This document shows, piece by piece, positions 1 through 6,360 of a DNA stretch of 7,856 nucleotides (within the stretch, counting starts at the first letter, position 1; the number at the start of each line of letters is the position of its first letter). The position numbers and the translations under genes were made by a program. The stretch is from NCBI GenBank assembly GCA_937920575.1, contig CAKZSF010000190.1, forward strand, positions 1 through 7,856, written 5' to 3'. The notes under the pieces are model-generated. The model did not search any database, was not told the origin of the DNA, and was given only the letters and a program-made list of their open reading frames with translations. Origin of the DNA: an uncultured Sphingomonadaceae bacterium. Lineage in GTDB: Bacteria > Pseudomonadota > Alphaproteobacteria > Sphingomonadales > Sphingomonadaceae.

Positions 1-1491
1 CGCAAACAGGCGCGCAAACAATCCGGCAGAGTAATAGTCAGCCAGCAAATCGCGTGCAAACCACAGCGCCGCGCCCATCGCCGCGGCGGCTATCAGCTGG
101 CGGATCAGGCGGCCTATCAGGGCTGCGGGTATGCGGTAATAGTCGCGCAGGCGCAGCACCGTGTAGAGGAACGCAACGTTGATCCACGCGCTGACCACGC
201 TGGCCGCAGCAATGCCGACCACGCCGTAGCCCAACGGCTCAAGCGCCAACCCGCCAACGCTGAATCCGATATTGGCAATGCCGAAAGCGATAAACACGGC
301 CAGCGAGATAAACGCCGCATAGACGGGCGTTCTCGTATCAGCCCGCGCGTAGAAATTGGGCACCAGCACTTTGACCAGCACGTAAGCTGGTAGGCCCAAC
401 ACCAGCATCCCCAGCACCTGCCCTGTTGAGGCCGCATCGGCCAGATCGAAGCGTCCGCCTTGGAAGATCATCGTCACAAACGGTTCTGCACAAATGGCCA
501 GCGCCACCGCCGCCGGAATCGTCAGCAGCATGGCCAGCTCGATCGCATCCGATTGCAGGCCGGAGGCGCGCTCCCGGTCGTCGCTGCCGACAAATTTAGA
601 CAGGTTGGGCAGGATCGCGGTTGCAAGCGCAATACCGATAATGCCCAGCGGCAATTGGTTCAGCCGGTCCGCATAATTCATATAGCTGACGGCGCCGCTG
701 TTCAGCTGGTTCAAGAAGTAGAGCTGCACCAGCGTGTTGATCTGATACGCCCCGCCGCCAATCGCGGCAGGCAGTGCAATAATGCCCAGCCGTTTGACTT
801 CCGGCGTCAGCTTGGGTCGCGAAATGCGCGGGCGGAACCCCTCGACTCTCACCCAGATATAGAGCCAGATCAGCTGCATCACGCCGGCCGCCGCTACTGC
901 CCAAGCAATCAGATAGGCGACCTCTTCCACGCTTGCGCCGTTGGCTGACCAGCGCTCGCCCAGCAACAAGGCCGCGATCAGCACCAGATTGAGAATGATC
1001 GGAAAGCTCGCTCCGGGCGCAAAGCGCGACACCGAATTGAGCATGCCGGTGAACAGCGTCACCAAACTGACCAAGACGATATAGGGGAACATGATGCGCG
1101 CGAAATCGACCGCAATGTCGAAGTTCGCCGCGTTGATCGGTTTTTCGCTCAACAGCCAGATCACCCCCGGCATGGCGAGCATAAATATCGCCGCCAGCGC
1201 GATCAGCACTGGCAGGAACACGCTCAGCACATCGTTGGAAAAGCTGCGCGCTTCGTCCAGGCCGCCCTCTCCGTTCAGCCGCTTCGAAAACATCGGCACA
1301 AAGGCGGCCGAGAACGCGCCCTCCGCAAACAGACGGCGGAAGACGTTGGGAATGATGAAGGCCTGAAACCAGGCATCAGTCACATCATTGGCGCCGAGGA
1401 CGCGCGAGAAAATCATCTCGCGCGCCATTCCGGCGACACGGCTGACCATTGTCAGCCCGCCAATTGTTCCGACATTTTTGAGCAGGCTCAT
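1..1491 (-). CDS. murJ: Lipid II flippase MurJ (MviN family), 3' end outside window
   Basis: Inner-membrane flippase of the MOP/MviN superfamily that moves lipid II to the periplasmic face for peptidoglycan synthesis. The frame is open from the ATG at 1491 to the window edge (497 codons, no stop), so only a short C-terminal piece of a usual 510-530 residue protein is missing. The N-terminus MSLLKNVGTIGGLTMVSRVAG is typical of the family. R24, D39 and R52 fall at the same numbers as the functionally important E. coli residues. R276 in YADRLNQLPLG corresponds to E. coli R270, while the nearby E. coli E273 is Q279 here. Many hydrophobic segments alternate with short loops along the whole length, as expected for about 14 membrane helices. 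An AGGA ribosome-binding site (complement of 1499-1502) sits 7 nt before the ATG. It lies 25 bp behind secB on the same strand and is probably co-transcribed with it. Identification is secure. Confidence 0.96.
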   Translation of the reverse strand, partial: MSLLKNVGTIGGLTMVSRVAGMAREMIFSRVLGANDVTDAWFQAFIIPNVFRRLFAEGAFSAAFVPMFSKRLNGEGGLDEARSFSNDVLSVFLPVLIALAAIFMLAMPGVIWLLSEKPINAANFDIAVDFARIMFPYIVLVSLVTLFTGMLNSVSRFAPGASFPIILNLVLIAALLLGERWSANGASVEEVAYLIAWAVAAAGVMQLIWLYIWVRVEGFRPRISRPKLTPEVKRLGIIALPAAIGGGAYQINTLVQLYFLNQLNSGAVSYMNYADRLNQLPLGIIGIALATAILPNLSKFVGSDDRERASGLQSDAIELAMLLTIPAAVALAICAEPFVTMIFQGGRFDLADAASTGQVLGMLVLGLPAYVLVKVLVPNFYARADTRTPVYAAFISLAVFIAFGIANIGFSVGGLALEPLGYGVVGIAAASVVSAWINVAFLYTVLRLRDYYRIPAALIGRLIRQLIAAAAMGAALWFARDLLADYYSAGLFARLFA

Positions 1492-1516
1492 GGCCTGATC
1501 CTGTTAGCCGTTACGC

Positions 1517-2053
1517 TCAGGATTCGCCCGCCGGAGCGTCAGCGCCGCCAGCAGCAGCCGCGGCATCCTCAGCCTGCTTTTGCGCCAATTGCTGAGCATA
1601 CAGACCGTTGAAATCGATCGGATCGAGCAGCAGTGGCGGGAAGCCAGCATCGCGCACGGCATCGGCAACCACACGGCGCGCGAATGGGAAGATCTGACGC
1701 GGTGCCTCGGCATAGGCAAACGCATGCGCTTGCTCTTCCGGCAGATTGCGCATGCCGACCAGGCCAGCATAAGATAGCTCGACAATGTAGATCGTGCCTT
1801 GCGAACATTTGGCGTTCACAGTGATTTTCAGTTCAACTTCCTGAACTTCCTCATTCACCGGAACCGCGCCAATGTTGAATTGCACGTCAACCTGCGGCTG
1901 CTCGTTCCACTGATACGAAGCGGGAGCGTTCGGGTTTTCAACCGACATGTCTTTGATATATTGAGAGATCAAACCGGCGGTTGGCTGGTTGTCAGCGCCA
2001 TTTGCGCCTTCGGTTGCGTCCAGATCCACCAAAACGTCGCCTTCTTCGGCCAT
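1517..2053 (-). CDS. secB: Protein-export chaperone SecB
   Basis: Cytosolic tetrameric chaperone that holds preproteins unfolded and hands them to SecA for Sec-dependent export. The 178-residue product begins MAEEGDVLVDLDA. It contains the characteristic SecB core, including DMSVENPNAP near residue 45, a beta-rich centre (VELKITVNAKCSQGTIYIVEL), and QIFPFARRVVADAVRDAGFPPLLLDPIDF toward the end in two adjoining stretches. The tail is Ala/Gly-rich and acidic, as in many alphaproteobacterial homologues. The frame stays open upstream to 2203, but the ATG at 2053 is preferred because the conserved family N-terminus begins there and AAGGG (complement of 2062-2066) lies 8 nt before it. The upstream codons do not resemble SecB. 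It is the first gene of a minus-strand pair with murJ and is divergent from the Tim44-like operon. Alphaproteobacterial genomes commonly place secB next to a Tim44-like gene (recalled, not checked). Confidence 0.97.
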   Translation of the reverse strand: MAEEGDVLVDLDATEGANGADNQPTAGLISQYIKDMSVENPNAPASYQWNEQPQVDVQFNIGAVPVNEEVQEVELKITVNAKCSQGTIYIVELSYAGLVGMRNLPEEQAHAFAYAEAPRQIFPFARRVVADAVRDAGFPPLLLDPIDFNGLYAQQLAQKQAEDAAAAAGGADAPAGES

Positions 2054-2250
2054 GGGATTTGCCCTTATTCTAGAAAATTGCATTGCTACAGGATTTGAGA
2101 AATTCAGCGGCGCGCCTAGCAGCCCATGGGCGTCCCCGCAACGCCCTCTGCGCGGCATCGGTGCAGCAGCGCGGCAACCCGTGGAACATGCAGAGCGGTT
2201 CAAACGTTGGATTTTTACGAGCGGCGCACTATCAACGCGTTGTTCATTTG

Positions 2251-2258
2251 AAAAAAGG
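2251..2258 (+). promoter_or_regulatory. Possible ribosome-binding site for the leader ORF
   Basis: AAAAAAGG ends 9 nt before the ATG at 2268. This purine run is a better candidate than the weak GGGA (2319-2322, 11 nt spacing) in front of the GTG start of the Tim44-like gene. It suggests ribosomes may load here and reach the downstream gene by coupling. Confidence 0.35.
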
Positions 2259-2267
2259 CACTATTTC

Positions 2268-2333
2268 ATGCACGAAGAGTTACCAGACTCGTGCTATGCC
2301 GCATGTGTCGTTTGTAGTGGGACCATTTGTTAA
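2268..2333 (+). CDS. Possible 21-residue Cys-rich leader peptide upstream of the Tim44-like gene
   Basis: A 22-codon ORF starts at ATG 2268 behind the purine run 2251-2258 and ends at TAA 2331-2333, directly abutting the GTG start at 2334. The product begins MHEELPDSCY and has four cysteines at residues 9, 13, 16 and 21 (spacing C-x3-C-x2-C-x4-C). It lies in the same frame as the downstream gene, so only one TAA separates the two, and termination-reinitiation coupling is plausible. The codons also extend an unremarkable open frame running antisense to secB (from 1989), so chance is a real possibility. No homologue is recognised and no function is claimed; expression is unproven. Confidence 0.3.
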   Translation: MHEELPDSCYAACVVCSGTIC

Positions 2334-2987
2334 GTGACCGAGATTGTCATCCTCGCCATGATCGCAGCCTTTTTGGGGCTGCGCCTGTATTCCGTGTTGG
2401 GCCGCCGCGCCGAGCATGAAGAAGAGCCGAGCATGACGCGCTTTGACAATCCGCCCACAGATGAGGTGAAACCGCTTACTCCGGCTCCGGCACAACCCCA
2501 GCCCACGCAAGCCAACGCCTTCATTGGATTTCCGCCACAGGTTGAGCAGGGATTGCGCGCGATTTCGTCAGCTGACCGGAGCTTCGATGTCATTTCCTTC
2601 ATGGAAGGTGCGCGTTCGGCCTACGGTATGATCCTGGAATCTTACTGGGAAGGCGACCGCGAATCGTTGAAAGAGCTGTGCGACGACGATGTCTATGCGG
2701 GCTTCGATGCCGCGATCACCGCGCGTGACGAAGCGGGCGAAACGCTCGACAACAAGCTGATCCGGATCGAAGAATCGAAAATCGACATGGCCGAACTGGA
2801 TGGCCGCATCGCGCGCGTCACTGTTCGTTTCGTGTCCGATATTGCCGCGGTCACTCGCGACAAGGACGGCGAAGTTATTGCCGGATCGCTCGATGATGCG
2901 ATTGAAAGCCGCGATATCTGGACGTTCAGCCACGACACGGGCAGCGACAACCCCGCTTGGTTGCTCGACGAAACCGACGAAGGCTGA
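2334..2987 (+). CDS. timA: Tim44-like domain protein (alphaproteobacterial TimA type)
   Basis: Inner-membrane-anchored protein with a C-terminal Tim44-like domain, the bacterial relative of the mitochondrial import motor subunit Tim44. Related Caulobacter proteins have been called TimA. Its bacterial role is not settled and is usually placed in envelope protein handling. The 217-residue product has one N-terminal hydrophobic segment (about residues 3-20, IVILAMIAAFLGLRLYSVLG), a Pro-rich linker (about 35-65), and the Tim44-like domain from about 75 to the end. Recognisable stretches are FMEGARSAYGMILESYWEGD (90-108) and DIWTFSHDTGSDNPAWLLDE (194-213). GTG 2334 is chosen because a TAA immediately precedes it in frame and the hydrophobic anchor is complete from here. 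The ribosome-binding site is weak (GGGA 2319-2322), which may imply coupling to the upstream mini-ORF. It is the first gene of an operon with mltA and smr and is divergent from secB. Confidence 0.9.
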   Translation: MTEIVILAMIAAFLGLRLYSVLGRRAEHEEEPSMTRFDNPPTDEVKPLTPAPAQPQPTQANAFIGFPPQVEQGLRAISSADRSFDVISFMEGARSAYGMILESYWEGDRESLKELCDDDVYAGFDAAITARDEAGETLDNKLIRIEESKIDMAELDGRIARVTVRFVSDIAAVTRDKDGEVIAGSLDDAIESRDIWTFSHDTGSDNPAWLLDETDEG

Positions 2988-2992
2988 TCCCG

Positions 2993-4168
2993 ATGCGAAC
3001 ATTCATGCGCGCAGCGATGGGGCTTGGCGCGCTCGGAATGCTCGCGGCCTGCAAAGTCATCCCCGACAGTTCCGACACGGTTGGCACGACTTCGACCACC
3101 GCCTTTACCGCTGGCGTTGCCAAGGGGCCGTCCGTCTCCAAACTCTCCTTCAGCGATGCCGATGCGCGAGGCGCGCTGACAGCATTTAATCTCAGCTGCC
3201 GCCGCGTGACCTCGCGCGACGATGCGAGCGGCTTGACCCGGCCATCGGATTGGGCGAGCGCTTGCGGTGCGGCTGCAACATGGCCCAACGCCAGAGCCAA
3301 GAGCTTCTTCTCCGACAATTTCGAAACGCTCAAAATCAGCGACGGCAAGGCGTTCGCGACCGGCTATTTCGAGCCGGAGATTGCAGGCAGCCGCACGCGT
3401 CAGCCAGGCTATGCACCGGTTTATGCTGTGCCCGATGATCTGACACGCGGATGGCCCGCCGACATTCCCGAAAGCGAGCGCACCGGCACACAGCCGCGCG
3501 GCCGCGTGAACGAAGCGGGCGAATTCGTACGCTATTTCACACGCGCCGAGATCGAGGATGGCGCATTGGAAGCCCGCGGGCTGGAAATCGCGTGGGCGAA
3601 AGACCCGATTGAGCTGTTCTTCCTGCAAATTCAGGGCTCGGGCCGTCTCAGGATGGACGATGGCTCGATCATGCGGATTGGCTCTGCCAGCCAGAATGGT
3701 CGTGGCTACACCGGCATTGGCGGGCTGATGCGCGAGCGTGGTTTGCTCGGCGATGGGCCGGGGCAATATCCGGGCAGCATGCAAGGCATCATCCAATATT
3801 TGCGTGAGAAACCCGCAGAAGGCCGCGCGCTGATGCGCGAAAATGAAAGCTGGGTGTTCTTCCGCGAATTGACCGGCCCGGGGCCGCTGGGATCGCTTGG
3901 TCTGCCTGTCACGCGAGAGAATTCCGTAGCCGTTGATCCCAAATATGTGCCTTATGGTGCGCCTGTTTATCTCGACCTTGACCGTGACATTGCCGACGGG
4001 CTGTGGGTCGCGCAGGATACGGGCGGCGCAATCAAGGGCGCCAACCGGTTCGACACATTCTGGGGCGCGGGTGACGATGCGCGCGAAATCGCGGGCGGAA
4101 TGACAGGGCGCGGAACCGCGCTGATCCTAGTTCCCAAGGGAACGCACAAGCGCCTCAAAGACCAGTGA
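2993..4168 (+). CDS. mltA: Membrane-bound lytic murein transglycosylase A, lipoprotein
   Basis: Lytic transglycosylase that cleaves the MurNAc-GlcNAc bond of peptidoglycan, leaving 1,6-anhydroMurNAc; probably an outer-membrane lipoprotein. The 391-residue product has a lipoprotein signal with lipobox L-A-A-C at residues 17-20, so mature Cys20 would be lipidated. The MltA domain follows: FATGYFEPEI (121-130), ELFFLQIQGSGRLRMDDG (207-224), then the 3D domain at the end with VAQDTGGAIKGANRFDTFWG (339-358). D342 in QDTGGAI matches the catalytic Asp of E. coli MltA (D308), and the RFDTFWG acidic residue D354 is also present, so the enzyme looks active. The ATG at 2993 is chosen over an in-frame upstream start (2957) because it gives a clean signal peptide, GAAGG (2979-2983) lies 9 nt before it, and the upstream start would overlap the Tim44-like gene by 31 bp. 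It starts 5 bp after timA and its stop overlaps the smr start. Confidence 0.96.
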   Translation: MRTFMRAAMGLGALGMLAACKVIPDSSDTVGTTSTTAFTAGVAKGPSVSKLSFSDADARGALTAFNLSCRRVTSRDDASGLTRPSDWASACGAAATWPNARAKSFFSDNFETLKISDGKAFATGYFEPEIAGSRTRQPGYAPVYAVPDDLTRGWPADIPESERTGTQPRGRVNEAGEFVRYFTRAEIEDGALEARGLEIAWAKDPIELFFLQIQGSGRLRMDDGSIMRIGSASQNGRGYTGIGGLMRERGLLGDGPGQYPGSMQGIIQYLREKPAEGRALMRENESWVFFRELTGPGPLGSLGLPVTRENSVAVDPKYVPYGAPVYLDLDRDIADGLWVAQDTGGAIKGANRFDTFWGAGDDAREIAGGMTGRGTALILVPKGTHKRLKDQ

Positions 4169-4743
4169 CTGTTTCAGCCGCGAACTACCCGCGCGGTCTA
4201 AGCACCGAGGAGAAGGCTGCTTGGGCTAAGCTCGCCGCGAGTGTGAAACCGCTGGCTGGTAAGAGTGGGCCGAGCAAAACCCAGCCTGACAGCCGAGAGG
4301 TTTTGGCCGAAGCACCACGACCGATTGTGCCCAAACAACCTGCGCCACGACCAATTGCGGCTCCGAAGGCAATGCAACCCTCGGCGCCCGCGCGCATTGC
4401 CCCGGGCAATCTCGATTCGCATTGGGACAAGCGGCTGAAGCAGGGCCAAGTCGCGCCGGACTTCACGCTCGATCTGCATGGCTCCAATTTGGACGGAGCC
4501 TACACGCGGCTGATGCGCGGGATGGCTCAGGCGAAAGCAATGCAGGCGCGTGTTATGTTGGTCGTGACAGGCAAACCGCGCCCGGTTGACCCTGCGGATC
4601 GTGGTACACGACGCGGCGCAATCCGCGCCAAAGTTCTCGACTGGCTAGCGGCGAGCGAACATGGCGGCAGCATCGCGGCTATTCGCGGCGCGCACCGCAA
4701 GCATGGTGGAAGTGGCGCGATTTATATTGTGTTGAGGAAGTAG
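4165..4743 (+). CDS. Smr (small MutS-related) domain protein
   Basis: Stand-alone Smr-domain protein of 192 residues. Smr domains bind nucleic acid and several are endonucleases; recent work on other bacterial Smr proteins points to mRNA cleavage at collided ribosomes, but the role of this alphaproteobacterial subfamily is not known to me. Residues 1-95 are low-complexity, rich in Pro, Ala and Lys, and probably flexible. The Smr domain follows with the LDLHG motif (102-106), VTGK (134-137) and the terminal HGGSGAIYIVLRK block (180-192). After VTGK the usual Gly is replaced and a short Arg/Pro/Asp-rich loop (138-150) intervenes; this appears lineage-typical rather than damage. The GTG start at 4165 overlaps the mltA stop as GTGA, so translation is probably coupled. 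There is no good ribosome-binding site of its own. Last gene of the timA-mltA-smr operon; convergent with aroC. Confidence 0.9.
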   Translation: MTVSAANYPRGLSTEEKAAWAKLAASVKPLAGKSGPSKTQPDSREVLAEAPRPIVPKQPAPRPIAAPKAMQPSAPARIAPGNLDSHWDKRLKQGQVAPDFTLDLHGSNLDGAYTRLMRGMAQAKAMQARVMLVVTGKPRPVDPADRGTRRGAIRAKVLDWLAASEHGGSIAAIRGAHRKHGGSGAIYIVLRK

Positions 4744-4755
4744 GGAATTGAGCGG

Positions 4756-4984
4756 GGGTTTTTGCTCTCGCGGCAATTGGCTTCGTCAATGCCTCCGAGG
4801 GGGCGGCCTAACGGCCGACGCGCGGTCGCGCTTGCGGACTGCTCATGGCAGCCCGAAACAGCTCTCTTTTCTCATCGACGATCGGGCCGAAAGGCCCGCA
4901 AGGCCGACCGGCCGCCCGAGCTTATGCGAGGATAGACTAAGCGAACGAACGTGAGCGCCGGCGCTTGAGGCCAAACAAAAACCC
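4756..4984. repeat. Intergenic structured repeat, copy 1 (between smr and aroC)
   Basis: This fills nearly all of the gap between the convergent smr and aroC genes. It aligns in the same orientation with 6112-6360 on the other side of aroC. Identical blocks are 4759-4767 (TTTTTGCTC), 4789-4802 (ATGCCTCCGAGGGG), 4819-4837 (19 bp, CGCGCGGTCGCG...) and 4956-4979 (24 bp, ending GGCCAAACAAA). The segment between the last two blocks has diverged but is the same length (118 bp) in both copies. Stem-loops seen here are 4804-4808/4813-4817 (CGGCC with GGCCG), 4839-4842/4848-4851, 4883-4888/4893-4898 (CGGGCC-GAAA-GGCCCG) and 4902-4906/4909-4913. The ends carry a 9 bp inverted repeat, GGGTTTTTG (4756-4764) and CAAAAACCC (4976-4984), the last base falling in the aroC stop codon. 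No hairpin is followed by a T-run on the correct strand, so it is not an obvious intrinsic terminator. Confidence 0.8.
4883..4898. other. Hairpin with GAAA tetraloop inside repeat copy 1
   Basis: CGGGCC (4883-4888), loop GAAA (4889-4892) and GGCCCG (4893-4898) form a perfect 6 bp GC stem closed by a GNRA-type tetraloop when read on the plus strand. A second 5 bp stem (4902-4906/4909-4913) follows within 4 nt. A GNRA loop hints at RNA function, although GC-rich palindromes are common in intergenic repeats. Confidence 0.45.
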
Positions 4985-6066
4985 TAACCAACCTGCGCCC
5001 GGTGCAGCAGTTTCTGATCCGCAAGCACAAAGGCCATCATGGCCTCAACCACCGGCACACCGCGTATGCCGACGCAGGGATCATGGCGGCCCTTGGTAAC
5101 GATCTCCGCCGCTTCGCCATCACGCGTAATCGTTTCGACGGGCGTCAGGATCGAGCTGGTCGGCTTGAACGCCACGCGGCATGTCACCGGCTGACCGGTC
5201 GAGATGCCGCCTGCGGTTCCGCCCGCATGGTTGGCGAGAAATTCGGGGCCATCGGCACGCTTGCCAGATTCAGGGGGCCGCATCGGATCGGCGTTTTCCT
5301 CGCCGCGCAGCCGCGCCGCCTCAAACCCGTCACCGATTTCGACACCCTTGGTGGCGTTGATCGTCATCATCGCGGCGGCAATATCGCTGTCGAGCTTGGC
5401 ATAGACTGGCGCGCCCCATCCGGCAGGCACGCCCGTGGCGGAGCAACCGACAATTGCACCCAAAGAGCTGCCGTCCTTGCGCGCCCCATCGACCAACGCC
5501 TCCCACCGCGAAGCCGCATCCGCATCTGGGCACCAGAACGGGTTCTGCGTCACTTGCTCGGGATCAAATTTCGACAGGTCAATCGGATCGCCGCCAATCT
5601 CCGCGACCCAAGCATGCACTTGCACCTCGGGAATGATCAGCCGCGCAATCGCACCCACCGCGACCCGCATCGCGGTTTCGCGCGCGCTGGAGCGGCCACC
5701 CCCGCGATAATCGCGGAAGCCATATTTCGCATCATAGGTGTAGTCCGCATGGCCCGGGCGGTATTTCTGCGCGACTTCGGAGTAATCCTTGCTGCGCTGA
5801 TCCACATTCTCGATCAGCAGAGAGATGGAGGTGCCGGTGGTCTTCCCCTCAAACACGCCGCTCAGGATCTTCACCTGATCGGGCTCTTGCCGTTGGGTCG
5901 TGAACTTGTTCTGCCCCGGACGCCGCGCGTCGAGGTAGGGCTGAATATCCTCCTCCGACAGGGCAATTCCCGGCGGGCACCCATCCAGCACCGCGCCAAT
6001 CGCAGGGCCATGGCTCTCACCCCAAGTGGTGAAGCGCAAAACGCGTCCAAAAGTGTTCCAACTCAT
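4984..6066 (-). CDS. aroC: Chorismate synthase
   Basis: Catalyses the last step of the shikimate pathway, the anti-1,4 elimination of phosphate from 5-enolpyruvylshikimate-3-phosphate to chorismate. It needs reduced FMN as cofactor, acts in the cytoplasm and works as a tetramer. The 360-residue product has the usual length and all three family signatures: [18 protein letters not shown] (16-33), [20 protein letters not shown] (121-140) and [17 protein letters not shown] (327-343). The ATG at 6066 gives [20 protein letters not shown], the expected N-terminus. The frame stays open to an ATG at 6126, but those residues ([10 protein letters not shown]...) are a translation of the neighbouring repeat's end, and are rejected. 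No clear Shine-Dalgarno precedes 6066. It is a single-gene unit, convergent with smr and divergent from the E1-like gene, with related repeats in both flanking gaps. Identification is secure. Confidence 0.97.
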   Translation of the reverse strand: MSWNTFGRVLRFTTWGESHGPAIGAVLDGCPPGIALSEEDIQPYLDARRPGQNKFTTQRQEPDQVKILSGVFEGKTTGTSISLLIENVDQRSKDYSEVAQKYRPGHADYTYDAKYGFRDYRGGGRSSARETAMRVAVGAIARLIIPEVQVHAWVAEIGGDPIDLSKFDPEQVTQNPFWCPDADAASRWEALVDGARKDGSSLGAIVGCSATGVPAGWGAPVYAKLDSDIAAAMMTINATKGVEIGDGFEAARLRGEENADPMRPPESGKRADGPEFLANHAGGTAGGISTGQPVTCRVAFKPTSSILTPVETITRDGEAAEIVTKGRHDPCVGIRGVPVVEAMMAFVLADQKLLHRAQVG

Positions 6067-6111
6067 GGCGAGTGTCATAGCGCAATTGGTTGTGATGGGA
6101 AGAAAGGGATT

Positions 6112-6134
6112 TTTGTTTGGCCGCAAGCGCCGGC
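6112..6134 (+). repeat. Left terminal inverted repeat of copy 2
   Basis: A 23 bp sequence beginning TTTGTTTGGCC that is the reverse complement of 6338-6360 with one mismatch (at 6123). Copy 1 lacks this arm: it goes directly from GGGTTTTTG into the CTC of the body. That is consistent with loss of about 30 bp between two T-runs in copy 1, or gain of the arm in copy 2. Confidence 0.8.
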
Positions 6135-6337
6135 ATGGTTTTTTTGCTCACACGGCAATGAACTGCATTCATGCCTCCGAGGGGCGCCCTATCGGGCGGC
6201 GCGCGGTCGCGCTTGCGGGCCAGTGGCCCGTAACTGTGCCGAGTTTACTTATGGTGCCAATTGCGGCGCGATCAGCGACGCCAGCGCATGACCATGCGCC
6301 GTGCCTTAGCACGGAAGCCAAGTGAGCGGACGCGAAC

Positions 6338-6360
6338 GCCGGCGCTTGAGGCCAAACAAA
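6338..6360 (-). repeat. Right terminal inverted repeat of copy 2
   Basis: A 23 bp sequence GCCGGCGCTTGAGG followed by CCAAACAAA. It pairs with 6112-6134 and is identical to 4957-4979 in copy 1, so this end is the best conserved part of the repeat family. It lies 40 bp upstream of the E1-like gene start. Confidence 0.8.

Larger units (their letters stand above)
2054..2333. promoter_or_regulatory. Divergent intergenic region between secB and the Tim44-like operon
   Basis: This 280 bp gap must hold promoters for both the secB-murJ unit (minus) and the timA-mltA-smr unit (plus). No strong sigma-70 promoter is visible. A weak plus-strand candidate is TTGGAT (2207-2212), a 17 bp spacer and TATCAA (2230-2235). 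On the minus strand a TAGAAT -10-like hexamer (complement of 2067-2072) lies almost on the secB ribosome-binding site, so it is doubtful. A perfect 10 bp palindrome CAACGCGTTG occupies 2233-2242, just downstream of the weak -10, and could be an operator or chance. The right-hand 66 bp are taken up by a possible leader ORF. Confidence 0.5.
6112..6360. repeat. Intergenic structured repeat, copy 2, with terminal inverted repeats
   Basis: This is the fuller copy of the repeat, in the same orientation as 4756-4984. Shared blocks lie at 6141-6149, 6171-6184 (14 bp), 6200-6218 (19 bp) and 6337-6360 (24 bp). It is bounded by 23 bp inverted repeats (6112-6134 and 6338-6360) matching at 22 of 23 positions. 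Stem-loops inside are 6185-6189/6194-6198 (CGCCC with GGGCG), 6217-6221/6225-6229, 6284-6290/6293-6299 (GCGCATG with CATGCGC) and 6299-6304/6309-6314 (CCGTGC with GCACGG). No ORF with recognisable coding content and no transposase is present, and no target-site duplication is evident. It could be a non-autonomous MITE-like element, a REP/BIME-like palindromic repeat, or a transcribed structured RNA. Confidence 0.8.

Noticed and set aside
2054..2203. N-terminal extension of SecB to an upstream in-frame ATG
   Set aside because: The conserved SecB N-terminus and a good ribosome-binding site point to ATG 2053, and the extra 50 residues are unlike SecB.
2693..3796. A 367-codon minus-strand open frame across timA and mltA
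   Set aside because: It crosses two well-identified plus-strand genes. The translation resembles no family and is a high-GC shadow.
4748..4954. A 68-codon plus-strand ORF (TTG start) in the smr-aroC gap
   Set aside because: It is just repeat copy 1 read as codons. Copy 2 does not keep the frame, and the hairpins explain the sequence better than protein coding.
4744..4983. Bidirectional intrinsic terminator between convergent smr and aroC
   Set aside because: Several GC hairpins exist, but none is followed by a T-run on the strand leaving either gene. Rho-dependent termination or a role for the repeat remains possible.
6067..6126. N-terminal extension of AroC by 20 residues
   Set aside because: AroC proteins begin at MSxNTFGRV. 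The extension translates the inverted-repeat arm of the repeat and has no family match.
5002..6291. A 429-codon plus-strand open frame antisense to aroC
   Set aside because: It lies opposite a chorismate synthase with all three signatures. Its translation is Arg/His-rich with no family resemblance, as expected for the shadow frame of a high-GC gene.
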